A stretch of 64,000 bases of DNA, from positions 1-64,000 of the forward strand of contig JAFTSS010000053.1 of the NCBI GenBank assembly GCA_017467185.1, given 5' to 3'. The notes under the pieces were generated by a model. That model ran no database searches and was not told where the DNA came from. It saw only the letters and a program-made list of their open reading frames with translations. Of the stretch, positions 1 through 9,459 are shown one piece after another (positions within the stretch are counted from its first letter, which is position 1; each line of letters starts with the position of its first letter). The position numbers and the translations under genes are program-made. The stretch comes from Paludibacteraceae bacterium (lineage in GTDB: Bacteria > Bacteroidota > Bacteroidia > Bacteroidales > Paludibacteraceae).

Positions 1-3
1 CTA

Positions 4-45
4 CATAATTCATAATTCATAATTAATAATTCATAATTCATAATT
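4..45. repeat. CATAATT heptamer array
   Basis: Six consecutive 7-bp units, five CATAATT and one AATAATT. It is one of many heptamer arrays in this window. It lies before the pepD promoter and carries TAA stops, so it is not coding. Confidence 0.9.
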
Positions 46-74
46 AATTTATTTAAACAAAATACAAAAATTAC

Positions 75-105
75 TTGGTTATATGAATAATTATCCTTAT
101 CTTTG
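75..105 (+). promoter_or_regulatory. Bacteroidetes-type promoter of pepD
   Basis: TTG at 75-77, a 20-bp gap, then TATCTTTG at 98-105. This fits the Bacteroidetes -33 TTTG / -7 TAnnTTTG consensus. The leader to pepD is about 140 nt and contains a GAGTTGA heptamer array. Confidence 0.65.
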
Positions 106-113
106 CCGTTAAA

Positions 114-141
114 TAGTTGAGAGTTGAGAGTTGAGAGTTGA
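114..141. repeat. GAGTTGA heptamer array in the pepD leader
   Basis: Four 7-bp units (TAGTTGA, then three GAGTTGA) just downstream of the predicted transcription start, so probably transcribed as part of the 5' leader. The complementary family TCAACTC occurs elsewhere, including inside the Omp85 gene. Confidence 0.9.
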
Positions 142-253
142 GAAAGCTATTCAGCAATAAATATGTTGAATATTTTGTATTGTGTCAACTACAAAACATT
201 CAAACAAATATTTCGTTAATAACTAATCATTAATCACTAATAATTAAAGAATT

Positions 254-1708
254 ATGGCAAACTGTATCTGCGAACTTCAACCTACTGCATTGTGGAAAAA
301 CTTTCACAAACTCTGTCAAGTTCCTCACCCATCACATCACCTCGAAGCTATAACTAAAGTTATCGTTGACTTCGGTAAAGGTCTTGGTCTTGAAACTATT
401 GTCGATAAAGCTAGCAACATCATCATCCGCAAACCTGCTACTCCAGGTATGGAAAACGTTACTCCTGTGATTCTTCAAGCTCACATGGACATGGTGCCTC
501 AAAAGAATAATGATAAAGTTCATAACTTCGAAACTGACCCTATCGAAACTATCATCGATGGCGATTGGGTTCGCGCTAATGGCACTACTCTCGGAGCTGA
601 CAACTGTATCGGTGTTGCTGCAGGTATGGCTATCATCGAAAGCAAAGATATTCAACACGGCCCACTCGAACTCTTCATCACTGCCGACGAAGAAACTGGT
701 ATGTATGGTGCATTCGGTCTCGAACCTGGCACTTTACAAGGCAAATTATTGATGAATATGGACTCTGAAAACTTCGGCGAACTCTATGTTGGTTGCGCTG
801 GTGGTATGGATGCCAATATCGAATGGAAATACCAAGGCGTTGCCCTCCCTGTTGGCGACATCGCATTGAAAGTCAACATCACAGGTCTCAAAGGTGGTCA
901 CTCTGGTCTCGAAATCAACCTCGGTCGTGCTAACGCTAACAAACTTTTGTTCCGTTTCTTAAGAGAAGCTGTCTCTCAATACGAAGCTCGTCTTGCTAAA
1001 GTCGAAGGTGGCAATATGCGCAACGCTATTCCTCGCGAAGCATACGCTATCATCACCGTACCTGCTGAAGCTCGCGAAGAAATCGAAAAACTTGTTGAAG
1101 AATACCGCGACTTATTCAACGAAGAATATAAGGTTACAGAAAACCCTATCATCTTCACTTGCGAAGAGGTTGAAGCTCCTGAAATGCTCATTCCTGAAGA
1201 AATTCAAGACGACCTCATCAATGCTGTAACTGCTTGTCCTAACGGAGTATTCCGCATGATTCCTGCAATTCCTGACACTGTAGAGACTTCTATGAACCTC
1301 TCTATTGTCGAAGCTAATGCCGAAGAAATCTCTATCAAATGCCTACTCCGCTCTTCTGTTGACAGCAAAAAATATGAATTGGCTGAAATGGTTGAAAGCG
1401 TATTTACTCTTGCTGGTGCTAAAGTCGAATTCTCAGGCTCTTACTCAGGATGGAACCCTAACCTCGACTCTAAAATTCTCAAAGCAATGAGCGAAACTTA
1501 CGAACAACTCTATGGCGAAAAACCTGCTGTAAAAGTTATTCACGCTGGTCTCGAATGTGGTATCCTCGGTGCTATCGAACCTGGTCTCGATATGGTCTCT
1601 TACGGCCCAACAATCCGTCACCCACACTCTCCAGACGAAAAAGTTAATATCCCTAGCGTAGCAAAATTCTGGGACTTCACTGTTGCTACTCTCGCTAATA
1701 TTAAATAA
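254..1708 (+). CDS. pepD: Aminoacyl-histidine dipeptidase (M20C)
   Basis: Cytosolic zinc dipeptidase of family M20C that hydrolyses Xaa-His and other dipeptides. At 484 aa it has the normal family length. Visible motifs are HMDMVPQK near residue 77 (metal-binding His and Asp), GADNCIGVAAG near 117 (second metal Asp), ADEETGMYGAFGL near 142 (catalytic Glu pair) and HAGLECGILGA near 434. The start is the first ATG after an AT-rich leader with its own promoter at 75-105. The gene appears to stand alone: a heptamer-rich gap separates it from folB. The family assignment is firm; the exact substrate range is not visible in sequence. Confidence 0.95.
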   Translation: MANCICELQPTALWKNFHKLCQVPHPSHHLEAITKVIVDFGKGLGLETIVDKASNIIIRKPATPGMENVTPVILQAHMDMVPQKNNDKVHNFETDPIETIIDGDWVRANGTTLGADNCIGVAAGMAIIESKDIQHGPLELFITADEETGMYGAFGLEPGTLQGKLLMNMDSENFGELYVGCAGGMDANIEWKYQGVALPVGDIALKVNITGLKGGHSGLEINLGRANANKLLFRFLREAVSQYEARLAKVEGGNMRNAIPREAYAIITVPAEAREEIEKLVEEYRDLFNEEYKVTENPIIFTCEEVEAPEMLIPEEIQDDLINAVTACPNGVFRMIPAIPDTVETSMNLSIVEANAEEISIKCLLRSSVDSKKYELAEMVESVFTLAGAKVEFSGSYSGWNPNLDSKILKAMSETYEQLYGEKPAVKVIHAGLECGILGAIEPGLDMVSYGPTIRHPHSPDEKVNIPSVAKFWDFTVATLANIK

Positions 1709-1724
1709 TCTTTTTACAGATACA

Positions 1725-1806
1725 AGACAATAGACACGAGATATGAGACAATATGATTGTCTTGTGTCTCGTGTCTTGTGTCTCGTGTCTCGTGTCTCAC
1801 ATCTAA
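1725..1806. repeat. TCGTGTC/TCTTGTG heptamer array, partly inverted
   Basis: The left half reads AGACACGAGA-like units and the right half the complementary TCTCGTG units, so the array can fold back on itself (AGACAAT pairs with ATTGTCT around 1733-1765). It fills nearly all the space between pepD and folB. The same heptamer family is inside dapF and the Omp85 gene. Confidence 0.85.
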
Positions 1807-1816
1807 ATATCTCATC

Positions 1817-2191
1817 ATGCAAACATCCGAAATACTAATCGAAGGCATGGAGTTCTTTGCCTACCATGGGTTCTACCCCGAAGAAAATCGCATAGGTTGT
1901 AAATACTCCGTAGATTTACGTCTCACTCTCCCACTCGACGAACCTGGCGCAACCGACAATCTCTCGCACACAGTCAACTACGAAGAGGTTTACACCCTCG
2001 TTCGCAAAGAAATGGAGATACAATCCAAACTAATCGAACACGTAGCGCAACGCATCATGTCAGCTCTACAAACCTCTTACCCTCAACTTACCCACATCGA
2101 CCTCCACCTCTACAAATACAATCCACCCCTCGGTGGACAAGTCCACCGCGTAGGCATACACCTTTCACAATGCATAATGCACAATTCATAA
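1817..2191 (+). CDS. folB: Dihydroneopterin aldolase
   Basis: Cytosolic enzyme of folate synthesis that cleaves 7,8-dihydroneopterin to 6-hydroxymethyl-dihydropterin and glycolaldehyde. The protein begins MQTSEILIEGMEFFAYHGFYP, with the FolB substrate-binding region YHGFYPEE followed by the central Glu/Lys residues (SKLIEHVAQRI) and a C-terminal PPLGGQV motif. I start it at 1817, not at the in-frame ATG at 1757, because the residues between are encoded entirely by a heptamer array. The last residues (CIMHNS) are also encoded by heptamers that run over the stop codon, so the repeat has rewritten the tail. About 124 aa, normal for FolB. Confidence 0.9.
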   Translation: MQTSEILIEGMEFFAYHGFYPEENRIGCKYSVDLRLTLPLDEPGATDNLSHTVNYEEVYTLVRKEMEIQSKLIEHVAQRIMSALQTSYPQLTHIDLHLYKYNPPLGGQVHRVGIHLSQCIMHNS

Positions 2192-2200
2192 TGCATAATT
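2168..2200. repeat. CAATGCA/CATAATG heptamers over the folB stop
   Basis: About five 7-bp units (CAATGCA, TAATGCA, CAATTCA, TAATGCA, TAATTAA) that cover the folB stop codon. A short ATCTGTA array follows before the next gene (about 2231-2247). Confidence 0.8.
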
Positions 2201-2251
2201 AAAGATTTCTATAATCTTAAGCATAACAAAAATCTGTAATCTGTAAAAATA

Positions 2252-2887
2252 ATGGATTTAGAATTTTACATCGAAAATTGCATAATTCCACAATATGCCG
2301 CATTTGACGATGCACACAACATTGAGCACGTAACTCGTGTCATAGATGTCAGCTTGCAATTAGCCGAAGAATATGGTGTAAATCCAATAATGTGCTATGT
2401 CATAGCTGCATATCACGACATTGGATTACCTCAAGGACGCGAAACTCACCACCTCACATCAGCTCAAATCCTACGAGACGACAAAATCCTACGCAATTGG
2501 TGTAGCGAAACAAATATCAACATTATGGCAGAAGCTATTGAAGACCACCGCGCATCTGCCGAAAATCCGCCACGCTCAATATATGGAGCCATCGTAGCCG
2601 AAGCCGACCGCGACCTTCGCCCCGAAGTACCACTACGCCGCACTATACAATATGGATTGAGTAAATTTCCCAATGAAAATTACGAATTTCACAAACAACG
2701 CACTATCGAACACCTTAACGAAAAATATGGTCGCAACGGCTATCTCAAACTCCCCCTCAACAGCCGTATCAACCTCGAAGGGCTAGAACAACTACGTCAA
2801 ATAATCGAATCACCCGACCTATTTAACCAAAAATTCAACGAAATCTGGACACAACTAACACCTAAAAAAAACAAAAGCGAAGGATGA
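2252..2887 (+). CDS. HD-domain phosphohydrolase
   Basis: A 211-aa cytosolic protein of the HD superfamily of metal-dependent phosphohydrolases. The metal ligands are visible as H in HNIEHVTRV near residue 22, the HD pair in AYHDIGL near 55, a further His in ETHHLTSAQ, and a distal Asp in AEADRDLR near 117. The substrate cannot be read from sequence; small HD proteins of this type act on nucleotides or phosphoesters. It starts at an ATG after an ATCTGTA heptamer stretch and ends at TGA, followed by a strong hairpin. It may be co-transcribed with folB. Its C-terminus is Lys-rich. Confidence 0.8.
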   Translation: MDLEFYIENCIIPQYAAFDDAHNIEHVTRVIDVSLQLAEEYGVNPIMCYVIAAYHDIGLPQGRETHHLTSAQILRDDKILRNWCSETNINIMAEAIEDHRASAENPPRSIYGAIVAEADRDLRPEVPLRRTIQYGLSKFPNENYEFHKQRTIEHLNEKYGRNGYLKLPLNSRINLEGLEQLRQIIESPDLFNQKFNEIWTQLTPKKNKSEG

Positions 2888-2925
2888 TATTTCAATCCTT
2901 TACATTTTAAACATTCTACACACAT

Positions 2926-2975
2926 AAAAGAAGCTGAACCAAAATTTACATTTTGACCCAGCTTCTTTTATTTTT
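2926..2975. terminator. Bidirectional terminator
   Basis: The stem AAAAGAAGCTG (2926-2936) pairs with CAGCTTCTTTT (2959-2969) and is flanked by A and T runs. It lies between the convergent HD gene (+) and the T9SS cargo operon (-), so it could end both transcripts. Confidence 0.8.
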
Positions 2976-3030
2976 ATGCAATATATTATCAGAAACTCAC
3001 GTCCTGCAATACCTCTATGAATTTCTGTTT

Positions 3031-5235
3031 TTAGCGAACAATAAATTTAGTTATAAATTGCATATCATTATCATAGTTAGTTTTAACAACTATAACAGCA
3101 CCATCAAACAAAGAAATATCAACTGAATTTGCATTTGATGCTAAAAGACGACCCATAACATCATAAACTTCAATCATTGCACCTTCGGCATAAACAACTT
3201 TGTTTTGAACAAAAAGATTATTATCTGCAACTATATTTTCAACATCAACTGCGCCAGAATTAACAATATCATTTTGATTACGTGGTATAATTTTGGTCAA
3301 CTTACTATACAAGAAATAAACACCTGTAATAGAAGAAATTTCTGACGAATATGTATAATCTTCTGAAACAATAGCCCAATCATCTCCACTATAAATTATA
3401 GGTAAATATTTATCTTCTGTAGAAAGAATAATTGTCTCTTTTTTATAATTAACATCCTTAATTGTAATCAATTGTGATGCGTATGAATCATCTAATTGGT
3501 CTAAAGTAATCTCAACAGGTTGTGCCACATATTGCTTATCTGAAGCTACTACCGATTCTACTTTAAGTTCCATTACAGGTGCTGATGCAAAAACATATCC
3601 AAATTCATCTGTATAATATGAAGAACCAGCAAAACCATTGTAATAACCAGATACACCAGTAATAACATCACCTATTTTATATTTATTTTGTAATGCTAAA
3701 GACTCATGATTAAGTTGCAAACAACCTGTTTCATCTTGTACAAAAATAGTATAAACAACCGACATATCTGTTACTGAAGTAAACCCTGTAATCGCCATAG
3801 CACTATTGATTTTATATGAAATAGCACGAGATGGAGTTTTTCCTGCGGCTTTCATCGCTGCAATATTATCAAACTCCATTACTTCCGATAAAAAGTCGTT
3901 TTTACTGCGTGGAATCAAAGCAGTATAAGACTCACCACCATATTCATAACCACCAACAAAACCACAAACAATAGTTGATTTTGGACTTCCAGCCTCAACA
4001 TAATAAGTATTAGCAACAAGAACTGTATCATATTTAGCTGAAACAGCATTTAACAAACGTAAAGCAACACAACCTACGGCTGTCAATTCATCAGAAACAA
4101 TAACATTTCCTTTCAATGTTGTTACTAAACAGTTATCAAATCTTGTCCAATGCTCCTCTGTATCATCCACAATAGTCGTATTAAAAGAAGACAATAAAAT
4201 AGGATTGTTTTTAGACACAACTTTACTATCATAATTAACTTTAATAGTAAACAAAGATGATGTCATTTTATCAATTGCTCCACTACACTCTTCATAGATA
4301 GATGATACATAATGACCTTTCACATCAAATGCTACAGAATCACCTACTTGATAAACAAGATTTAAAGATTTTGGCACATACATTTGCATTGCTGATGGAA
4401 CACCTGATGCATCATTCTTTTGAACACGATAAAAATACGCTGTATCAATTTCTTGAACATCAGTTACTAAAACTGTTGATTTAAATCCAACGCTATCATA
4501 ACCTAATTGACCCTTAAAATGTTTTGTTCCTGATATATTATCAAATGCAACAGGCTCTACAAAACCCTCAAATTGTGGTATATAAAGTTTTGGAGATCCA
4601 TTTTCATAATCAACATAACCTATAATATTAGCTTTTGCAGGAAAATCGGTCATAATATCTTCCATAATAAAAGGAATTCTATCTGCTCCAACAACAATGT
4701 CATTAACTGGCATAGGTGAAACATACGGATCCCAGAACGATTCAACTGAAGCATTTTCAATAGAAACAAAATTTGCATTAAATTCCTTATTTACATCAGC
4801 TTTAAGTTGTTCTATAGTTACTATAGTTGGAGGATTTGGCCAACCACGTCCAGTAACTGTAATCGTTTTCAAATCTGCTTGTTCTAAATCAAAAGTCATA
4901 CAAGAGTTATCATCGTTTACTATAGTCACTTCTCCTGCAATCGAAATATTATCACCTACAAATAACTCTCTTTCTGTACCTTTCAAATCACCCCAATTAT
5001 AACAACGAAGACGAACGTACTCATTATTAGAATCAAAAGCATAATAATTAACACCAGAAGACGATATTGCCACATATTGCAATGTCAATTCTCCAGAAAA
5101 CAACACATTGGTATAACTACCAAGTTTTTTTGCTTCCGCAATAGTTGCTATGGTTGTAGTTTCTCCAAAAGAAAAAGAACTAACTAACAACATTACGCTT
5201 ACAGCAACAAATTTAAAAAACTTTTTCATAACCAT
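3031..5235 (-). CDS. Secreted multidomain protein with T9SS sorting tail
   Basis: A 734-aa exported protein of unknown function. Residues 1-25 form a signal peptide (MKKFFKF, hydrophobic core, SFSFGE). The body holds several similar beta-rich modules starting with IATIAEAKKL, VTIEQLKAD, FDNIAAMKAAGK and ITLDQLDDS, which look like the repeated OB-fold-like modules of Bacteroidetes surface proteins. The C-terminus (VYDVMGRLLASN, then ITKFIVR) matches a type A T9SS sorting domain, which implies outer-membrane translocation and cell-surface anchoring or release. Two ATGs are possible (5235 and 5229); the second gives the usual MKK start. It is last in an apparent operon running from 8235. No catalytic motif is recognised. 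Confidence 0.75.
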   Translation of the reverse strand: MVMKKFFKFVAVSVMLLVSSFSFGETTTIATIAEAKKLGSYTNVLFSGELTLQYVAISSSGVNYYAFDSNNEYVRLRCYNWGDLKGTERELFVGDNISIAGEVTIVNDDNSCMTFDLEQADLKTITVTGRGWPNPPTIVTIEQLKADVNKEFNANFVSIENASVESFWDPYVSPMPVNDIVVGADRIPFIMEDIMTDFPAKANIIGYVDYENGSPKLYIPQFEGFVEPVAFDNISGTKHFKGQLGYDSVGFKSTVLVTDVQEIDTAYFYRVQKNDASGVPSAMQMYVPKSLNLVYQVGDSVAFDVKGHYVSSIYEECSGAIDKMTSSLFTIKVNYDSKVVSKNNPILLSSFNTTIVDDTEEHWTRFDNCLVTTLKGNVIVSDELTAVGCVALRLLNAVSAKYDTVLVANTYYVEAGSPKSTIVCGFVGGYEYGGESYTALIPRSKNDFLSEVMEFDNIAAMKAAGKTPSRAISYKINSAMAITGFTSVTDMSVVYTIFVQDETGCLQLNHESLALQNKYKIGDVITGVSGYYNGFAGSSYYTDEFGYVFASAPVMELKVESVVASDKQYVAQPVEITLDQLDDSYASQLITIKDVNYKKETIILSTEDKYLPIIYSGDDWAIVSEDYTYSSEISSITGVYFLYSKLTKIIPRNQNDIVNSGAVDVENIVADNNLFVQNKVVYAEGAMIEVYDVMGRLLASNANSVDISLFDGAVIVVKTNYDNDMQFITKFIVR

Positions 5236-5240
5236 TTAAT

Positions 5241-6725
5241 TTAATAAATTATAACATTAGATTTAATTAATTTTCCATTTTTACTAGCTAAAATACAATA
5301 ATTACCACTAACAAGATGAGATAAATCAATCGTACTTTCAACAATAGACTGACTATAAACTTTACGACCCATCATATCATATATTTCAACATCAGAAACC
5401 CCATCCAATCCATACAATAAACCTGTTGTTGGGTTAGGATAAACAGCCAAACTACCAAACTCTATATCATCAATAGATGTTGCATCACCAAATTGAACAA
5501 AAAACGACTCAGTCAAACCTGTTTCCATTAAATTAGTTTGATAAGTAAGATAAGCCGTACCTTCAGATGCTAAATAAGTAGTTCCCTCTGCCAAATTTAA
5601 AGAACCATACTCATCTATAGCATACATCATATACTCCGACAAATCAATTGCACCATTTGTCTTCATCTTAGTCCACTCTGTTAATGTTTGTACCTCATTT
5701 GGCGTTTTAACATTAGAGATAAATGACCAACGAAAATATTCTGTTGAAGGCGTGCACAATGAAACGTTACCTGCATTATCAACTGACATACATGAAGCAT
5801 CTCTCACTTTTGTAAAAACTATTGTCGAATCATTTTCTATATCATAAACTGCCCCATAAAATACTCCATAATCACTATTTCTCTCTTGGTAACCCATTTT
5901 ACATGAGATATATTTACCATTCGAACTAATAGCCGAACCATCAAGTCGAGGATAATAACCAGATTCTGCCTCATTTAGTTTAATAATATAATCAGTTATT
6001 AAAGAATCTGCTGTTTCAAAATCTAATCCTTCAACATTAGGATATTTAGGAATAACTGCTCCCTCATTAATTACGAAATCGGCATCGATAAAACGATACG
6101 ACCAACTACCATCATCTTTTTTAGTATAAACCAAAGGAAATTCAACATGTCCATCACTTATACGCCAGCGAACCAAAAAACGAGAACCATCTGCACTCAT
6201 ACTTCTAGTTTGAAAAAATTGAGGTCTATCATTATAAATAGGATCTCTGTCTGGAACTGGCAACGTCTCTACAGTATAAATACCTTCTTCACTCTTTGTC
6301 CACAAAACTATTCGAGTTGGAAACTCTCCCAAAGTTCCAACTACAAAGTCTCCATTCTCAGATATTCCAGTAGCTTCATACCAAAGTTTTTCATCTTCTG
6401 TGGCATCTTCTGGCAATGGAAGTATAAACCATTCACCACCTTGTTCCCAAATCCCTGCTTGCATCTCATTTGCACCTGCCACTTGACCTTGATTGTTAAT
6501 TGATGAAACTTTATACCCACGCATATCCAATGGTGCTAAATCAACTGAACGTTTCTCTTCTACATCATAAAAATGTGCATACGAAGCATCTACAGCTCCA
6601 GCATAATAACGCCCATTTGGAGACACTGCATAATAGTACTCTCCGTTTTTCTTAAAATCAATAGTCTGAGACATTAATACAAAAAAAGGTGTCAACAAAA
6701 CTAATAGAAATGTAATCTTTTTCAT
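5241..6725 (-). CDS. Secreted propeller-like repeat protein, T9SS cargo (paralogue 1)
   Basis: 494 aa, unknown function. A signal peptide covers residues 1-20 (MKKITFLLVL, cut near MSQ). The body has recurring short motifs of the type SxdGxxxxG: SPNGRYYAGA, ISENGDFVVG, MSADGSRFLV, ISSNGKYISC and VDNAGNVSLC. Their spacing suggests a beta-propeller or HAF-like repeat fold. The tail (IYDMMGRKVYSQ, YPNPTTGLL) is a type A T9SS sorting domain. It is about 7 bp from the next gene upstream and 5 bp from the one downstream, so it is part of one operon. It is clearly paralogous to 6733-8235 and 11332-12828. Confidence 0.75.
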   Translation of the reverse strand: MKKITFLLVLLTPFFVLMSQTIDFKKNGEYYYAVSPNGRYYAGAVDASYAHFYDVEEKRSVDLAPLDMRGYKVSSINNQGQVAGANEMQAGIWEQGGEWFILPLPEDATEDEKLWYEATGISENGDFVVGTLGEFPTRIVLWTKSEEGIYTVETLPVPDRDPIYNDRPQFFQTRSMSADGSRFLVRWRISDGHVEFPLVYTKKDDGSWSYRFIDADFVINEGAVIPKYPNVEGLDFETADSLITDYIIKLNEAESGYYPRLDGSAISSNGKYISCKMGYQERNSDYGVFYGAVYDIENDSTIVFTKVRDASCMSVDNAGNVSLCTPSTEYFRWSFISNVKTPNEVQTLTEWTKMKTNGAIDLSEYMMYAIDEYGSLNLAEGTTYLASEGTAYLTYQTNLMETGLTESFFVQFGDATSIDDIEFGSLAVYPNPTTGLLYGLDGVSDVEIYDMMGRKVYSQSIVESTIDLSHLVSGNYCILASKNGKLIKSNVIIY

Positions 6726-6732
6726 AAATATC

Positions 6733-8235
6733 TTATTTAGAAATTATTATTTTTTCAGTATAAACCTTTCCATTTTGATGCAAAACAACACTATAACATC
6801 CATTAGGCAAACCCGACAAATCAACAACGTCTGTAACCACAGAAGATGACCACATTTTACGACCTACAACATCATATACATCTAAATAAGATGCATCTAA
6901 ACCCATAGATTCATCTAAAGATATATTAAAAATACCACTTGTTGGATTTGGATAAACATTCAAATTTCCACTATTCACTACATCTACAGATGTTTCTTCT
7001 GCAAATTGCACAAAGAATGTTTCTTGCCAACCTGTTTCGATTAAATTCCACTGATATGTCATAAATGCTGTACCTTCCGATGCCAAAGTTGCTGTACCTG
7101 TTGCTAAAACTGGCACAAAACTATCATCAATAGGATACATCATATAATCAGCTAAATCTATTTTACCATCTGTTTTTGTTAAACACCACTCTGACAAAGG
7201 CATTACATTATTAGGTTCTGAAATAGATACCACATAAGCATATCTAAAATATTCCACTGCAGGTGTTCCCAAAGAAGCTATACCATCATTTGTTACCGAC
7301 AAACATGTTGCATTAGGCAATTTATCAAAAATATACATGGTATCAAGTTCTATATCTATCACTGCTCCATAAACAGTTGCCCACGCATCAGTTGCCGATT
7401 GCACACCAATTTTTGTTGCAATATAACGACCATTATTACTCATTGTTGCCCCACTCATGTGATGATAAAGACCGGTTTCCATCGATTGCGTCGTAACCCA
7501 ATAATCATAAAGTAAATCTGAAAAATTTGAATCATTTACATTAGGATAATCTGGAGTTGTAAAACCTTCTTCTATCAAATTATCAACTTGTAAAAAACGA
7601 TAATTCCACTCCCCATCTACTCCTCTATCCCATACAAGTGGCATTTCACGATATCCATCATCTGTCATAAAACGACCTAATACACGATTTCCATCTCAAC
7701 TCATACCACAAATCGAAATCCATTGTGACTTCTTACGATAAACAGGATCACAAGGAGGTATTGGCAAATCAGTAAAACTATATGTTCCATCATCCTGCAA
7801 GTCATAAATTATATGACGAACAGGCATTTCTCCTACAGAAACAACCAAAGTCTTTGAATCATTAGAAATTCCATGTGCAATAGTCCACAACTCTGCACTA
7901 TCCACAATATCATCAGGAATCGGCAACATAGTCCATTCGCCACCTTGCTCCCAAATTGCAGCTTTATGCTCCACTGCACCGGCAACACGCCCATCATTAT
8001 TTATCATATTTGTAAAATAACCTCTATCAAATTCAGGCTCACAATAAGAGAATTTTTTATCAGTAATATCATAAAAAAACGCTGGAAACGACTCTATAGC
8101 ACCTGCACTATATCGACCATTAGGTGATATAATAAAAAAATTGCGATTATCTTCAAAATAATCTATAGTCTGTGAAGATAAAGAAAACAACACATTAAAA
8201 AATAATAAAAATAAACAAAATTTTATAACTTTCAT
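6733..8235 (-). pseudogene. Propeller-like T9SS cargo paralogue 2, interrupted by TGA
   Basis: A 500-codon gene with the same architecture as its two paralogues: signal peptide (8235 end), SPNGRYSAGA-type motifs, and a T9SS tail (VYDVVGRKMWSS). One in-frame TGA at about 7696-7698 breaks it, in the motif that reads MSADG in paralogue 1 and ISADG in paralogue 3; here it reads GMS-stop-DGN. Both halves are in the same frame with no indel, so the lesion is a point change. The upstream part alone encodes a 179-aa secreted fragment without a sorting domain. Neighbouring genes use TGA as a true stop, so recoding is unlikely. A sequencing error is possible. Confidence 0.8.
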
Positions 8236-8252
8236 GGTACATATTTTTTTTG

Positions 8253-8283
8253 CAAAAGTAAATATTTATTATCAAAAAAACAA
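8253..8283 (-). promoter_or_regulatory. Promoter of the 8235-3031 cargo operon
   Basis: On the minus strand TTG (8281-8283), a 20-bp gap, and TACTTTTG (8253-8260), 17 bp before the start codon. It fits the TTG-N20-TAnnTTTG pattern. Confidence 0.5.
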
Positions 8284-8308
8284 AACAAAATACTGTTTTT
8301 ATGTTTTT

Positions 8309-9220
8309 TTAACGAATAACCAAATCTTCAGTCGTAATCAAAGGTATATCAACAGGTCTATCTGTTTGCAAACGATAATTTGAAGGCGACATACCCGTAT
8401 GCTTTCTAAAAAAATGATGAAAAGCATCAGCCGAAGAAAAATTATACTCATCACTTATCTCTTGAACTGACATTTGAGTACTCAATAATGTCTGCTTCAA
8501 CTCTTGCATCATAAATTCGTCAAGCCATTGTTTAACACTAATTCCTTTTATAATTTTCACAACTTTGCTTAAATGCTTTGGCGTAATATTCAACGCATCA
8601 GCATAATACGTTACTGGATTATTTTCTTTTATATGATGATATGCCAATAAGGTAAATTTATCAAATATACGCTCATTTGCTGTTTTCCCTAATGGCAAAT
8701 TTGGCAAATCGCGATTTATCATATTGTACATATCTAACACATAACTATACAATATATTGAAAATAATATCTTTTTGAAAAAGATTATATTTTTCTTTTAT
8801 TTTAAGTTCAATCAAATCAAAATAACGCAAAGCCTCATCCATTGCCATCGAAGTCATTGACATTGAAGGATGCGCAATCAAATAATCAAACATTACATTC
8901 GGAAAACGAGATGTAATATCTTTCATAAATGTTTCACTTATTATGCCATAATGAGCTTCAAAATCTTCACTCACACTATCAATCGCAACAAAATGTCCTG
9001 GCAAAAAACAGAATATTTCATTAGCTTTTATAACACGTTTCATTCCCAACAAGGTAAAACGAACTTCCCCTTTCATACATATTCCAGTAAGACATTTATC
9101 ATACTTACGCAAAACACGAGGAAGTAACAATGTGTTAGCAAAACGATATAAATGAAAATCATTTCGTATCGGTTGACTAAAATATGCTGATATATTTGTT
9201 TGTGAAATCTTACGCGACAT
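8309..9220 (-). CDS. AraC-family transcriptional regulator
   Basis: A 303-aa DNA-binding regulator. The C-terminal half has the two helix-turn-helix motifs of AraC/XylS proteins: NPVTYYADALNITPKHLSKVVK (about residues 205-225) and SVQEISDEYNFSSADAFHHF, ending with the signature FFRKHTGMSPSNYR. The N-terminal part looks like a cupin-type sensor (GEVRFTLLG, FCFLPGHFVAID). I start at the ATG at 9220 (MSRKISQTN); codons further upstream would need a TTG start. It sits between two groups of T9SS cargo genes and could regulate them, but that is inference from position only. Confidence 0.85.
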   Translation of the reverse strand: MSRKISQTNISAYFSQPIRNDFHLYRFANTLLLPRVLRKYDKCLTGICMKGEVRFTLLGMKRVIKANEIFCFLPGHFVAIDSVSEDFEAHYGIISETFMKDITSRFPNVMFDYLIAHPSMSMTSMAMDEALRYFDLIELKIKEKYNLFQKDIIFNILYSYVLDMYNMINRDLPNLPLGKTANERIFDKFTLLAYHHIKENNPVTYYADALNITPKHLSKVVKIIKGISVKQWLDEFMMQELKQTLLSTQMSVQEISDEYNFSSADAFHHFFRKHTGMSPSNYRLQTDRPVDIPLITTEDLVIR

Positions 9221-9285
9221 ATCTTTTGGGCAATTTAATCTGTATATTGCGAAAAATATTCGGATATTAATTACAATTTTTATTT

Positions 9286-9391
9286 TAACTTTGCAGTGCA
9301 AACAAAATCTATAACAAAATAAGTAGTTATTTTTTCATAAAAGTGTTTTTTATTGATTCGATAGATACTGAGAAGTATCTATCGTTTTTTT
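9286..9391 (+). ncRNA. Candidate small RNA (promoter-like box to terminator)
   Basis: On the plus strand, opposite to both neighbouring genes, TAACTTTG (9286-9293) is followed about 65 nt later by a perfect 11-bp hairpin (CGATAGATACT, GAGA loop, AGTATCTATCG at 9359-9384) and seven Ts. The T run follows only on the plus strand, so the terminator points away from both flanking genes. No ORF lies between. A good -33 box is missing, so the promoter is weak evidence. The RNA would be about 90 nt. Confidence 0.4.
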
Positions 9392-9394
9392 ACA

Positions 9395-9431
9395 AAAAAG
9401 CAACTCTGCAATAAATGCAGAGTTGCTTTTT
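9395..9431. terminator. Terminator of the M4 peptidase gene
   Basis: AAAAAGCAACTCTGCA pairs with TGCAGAGTTGCTTTTT across a 5-nt loop, with A and T runs at each end, 28 bp after the stop of the minus-strand peptidase gene. It could work in both directions. Confidence 0.8.
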
Positions 9432-9459
9432 ATCAATATATCAATATATTAAATTCATA

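Noticed and set aside
1757-1816. Longer folB start at 1757
   Set aside because: The extra residues are encoded by the TCGTGTC array and have no counterpart in FolB proteins; the ATG at 1817 gives the family N-terminus.
1445-1822. Long antisense ORFs over pepD, yebC, dapF, tig and nifJ
   Set aside because: They lie opposite well-conserved genes, have no family features, and several are open only because heptamers lack stops.
7690-7700. TGA read as an amino acid (recoding or alternative code)
   Set aside because: Other genes in the window end at TGA (for example the HD gene at 2887) and no other in-frame TGA is found in conserved genes.
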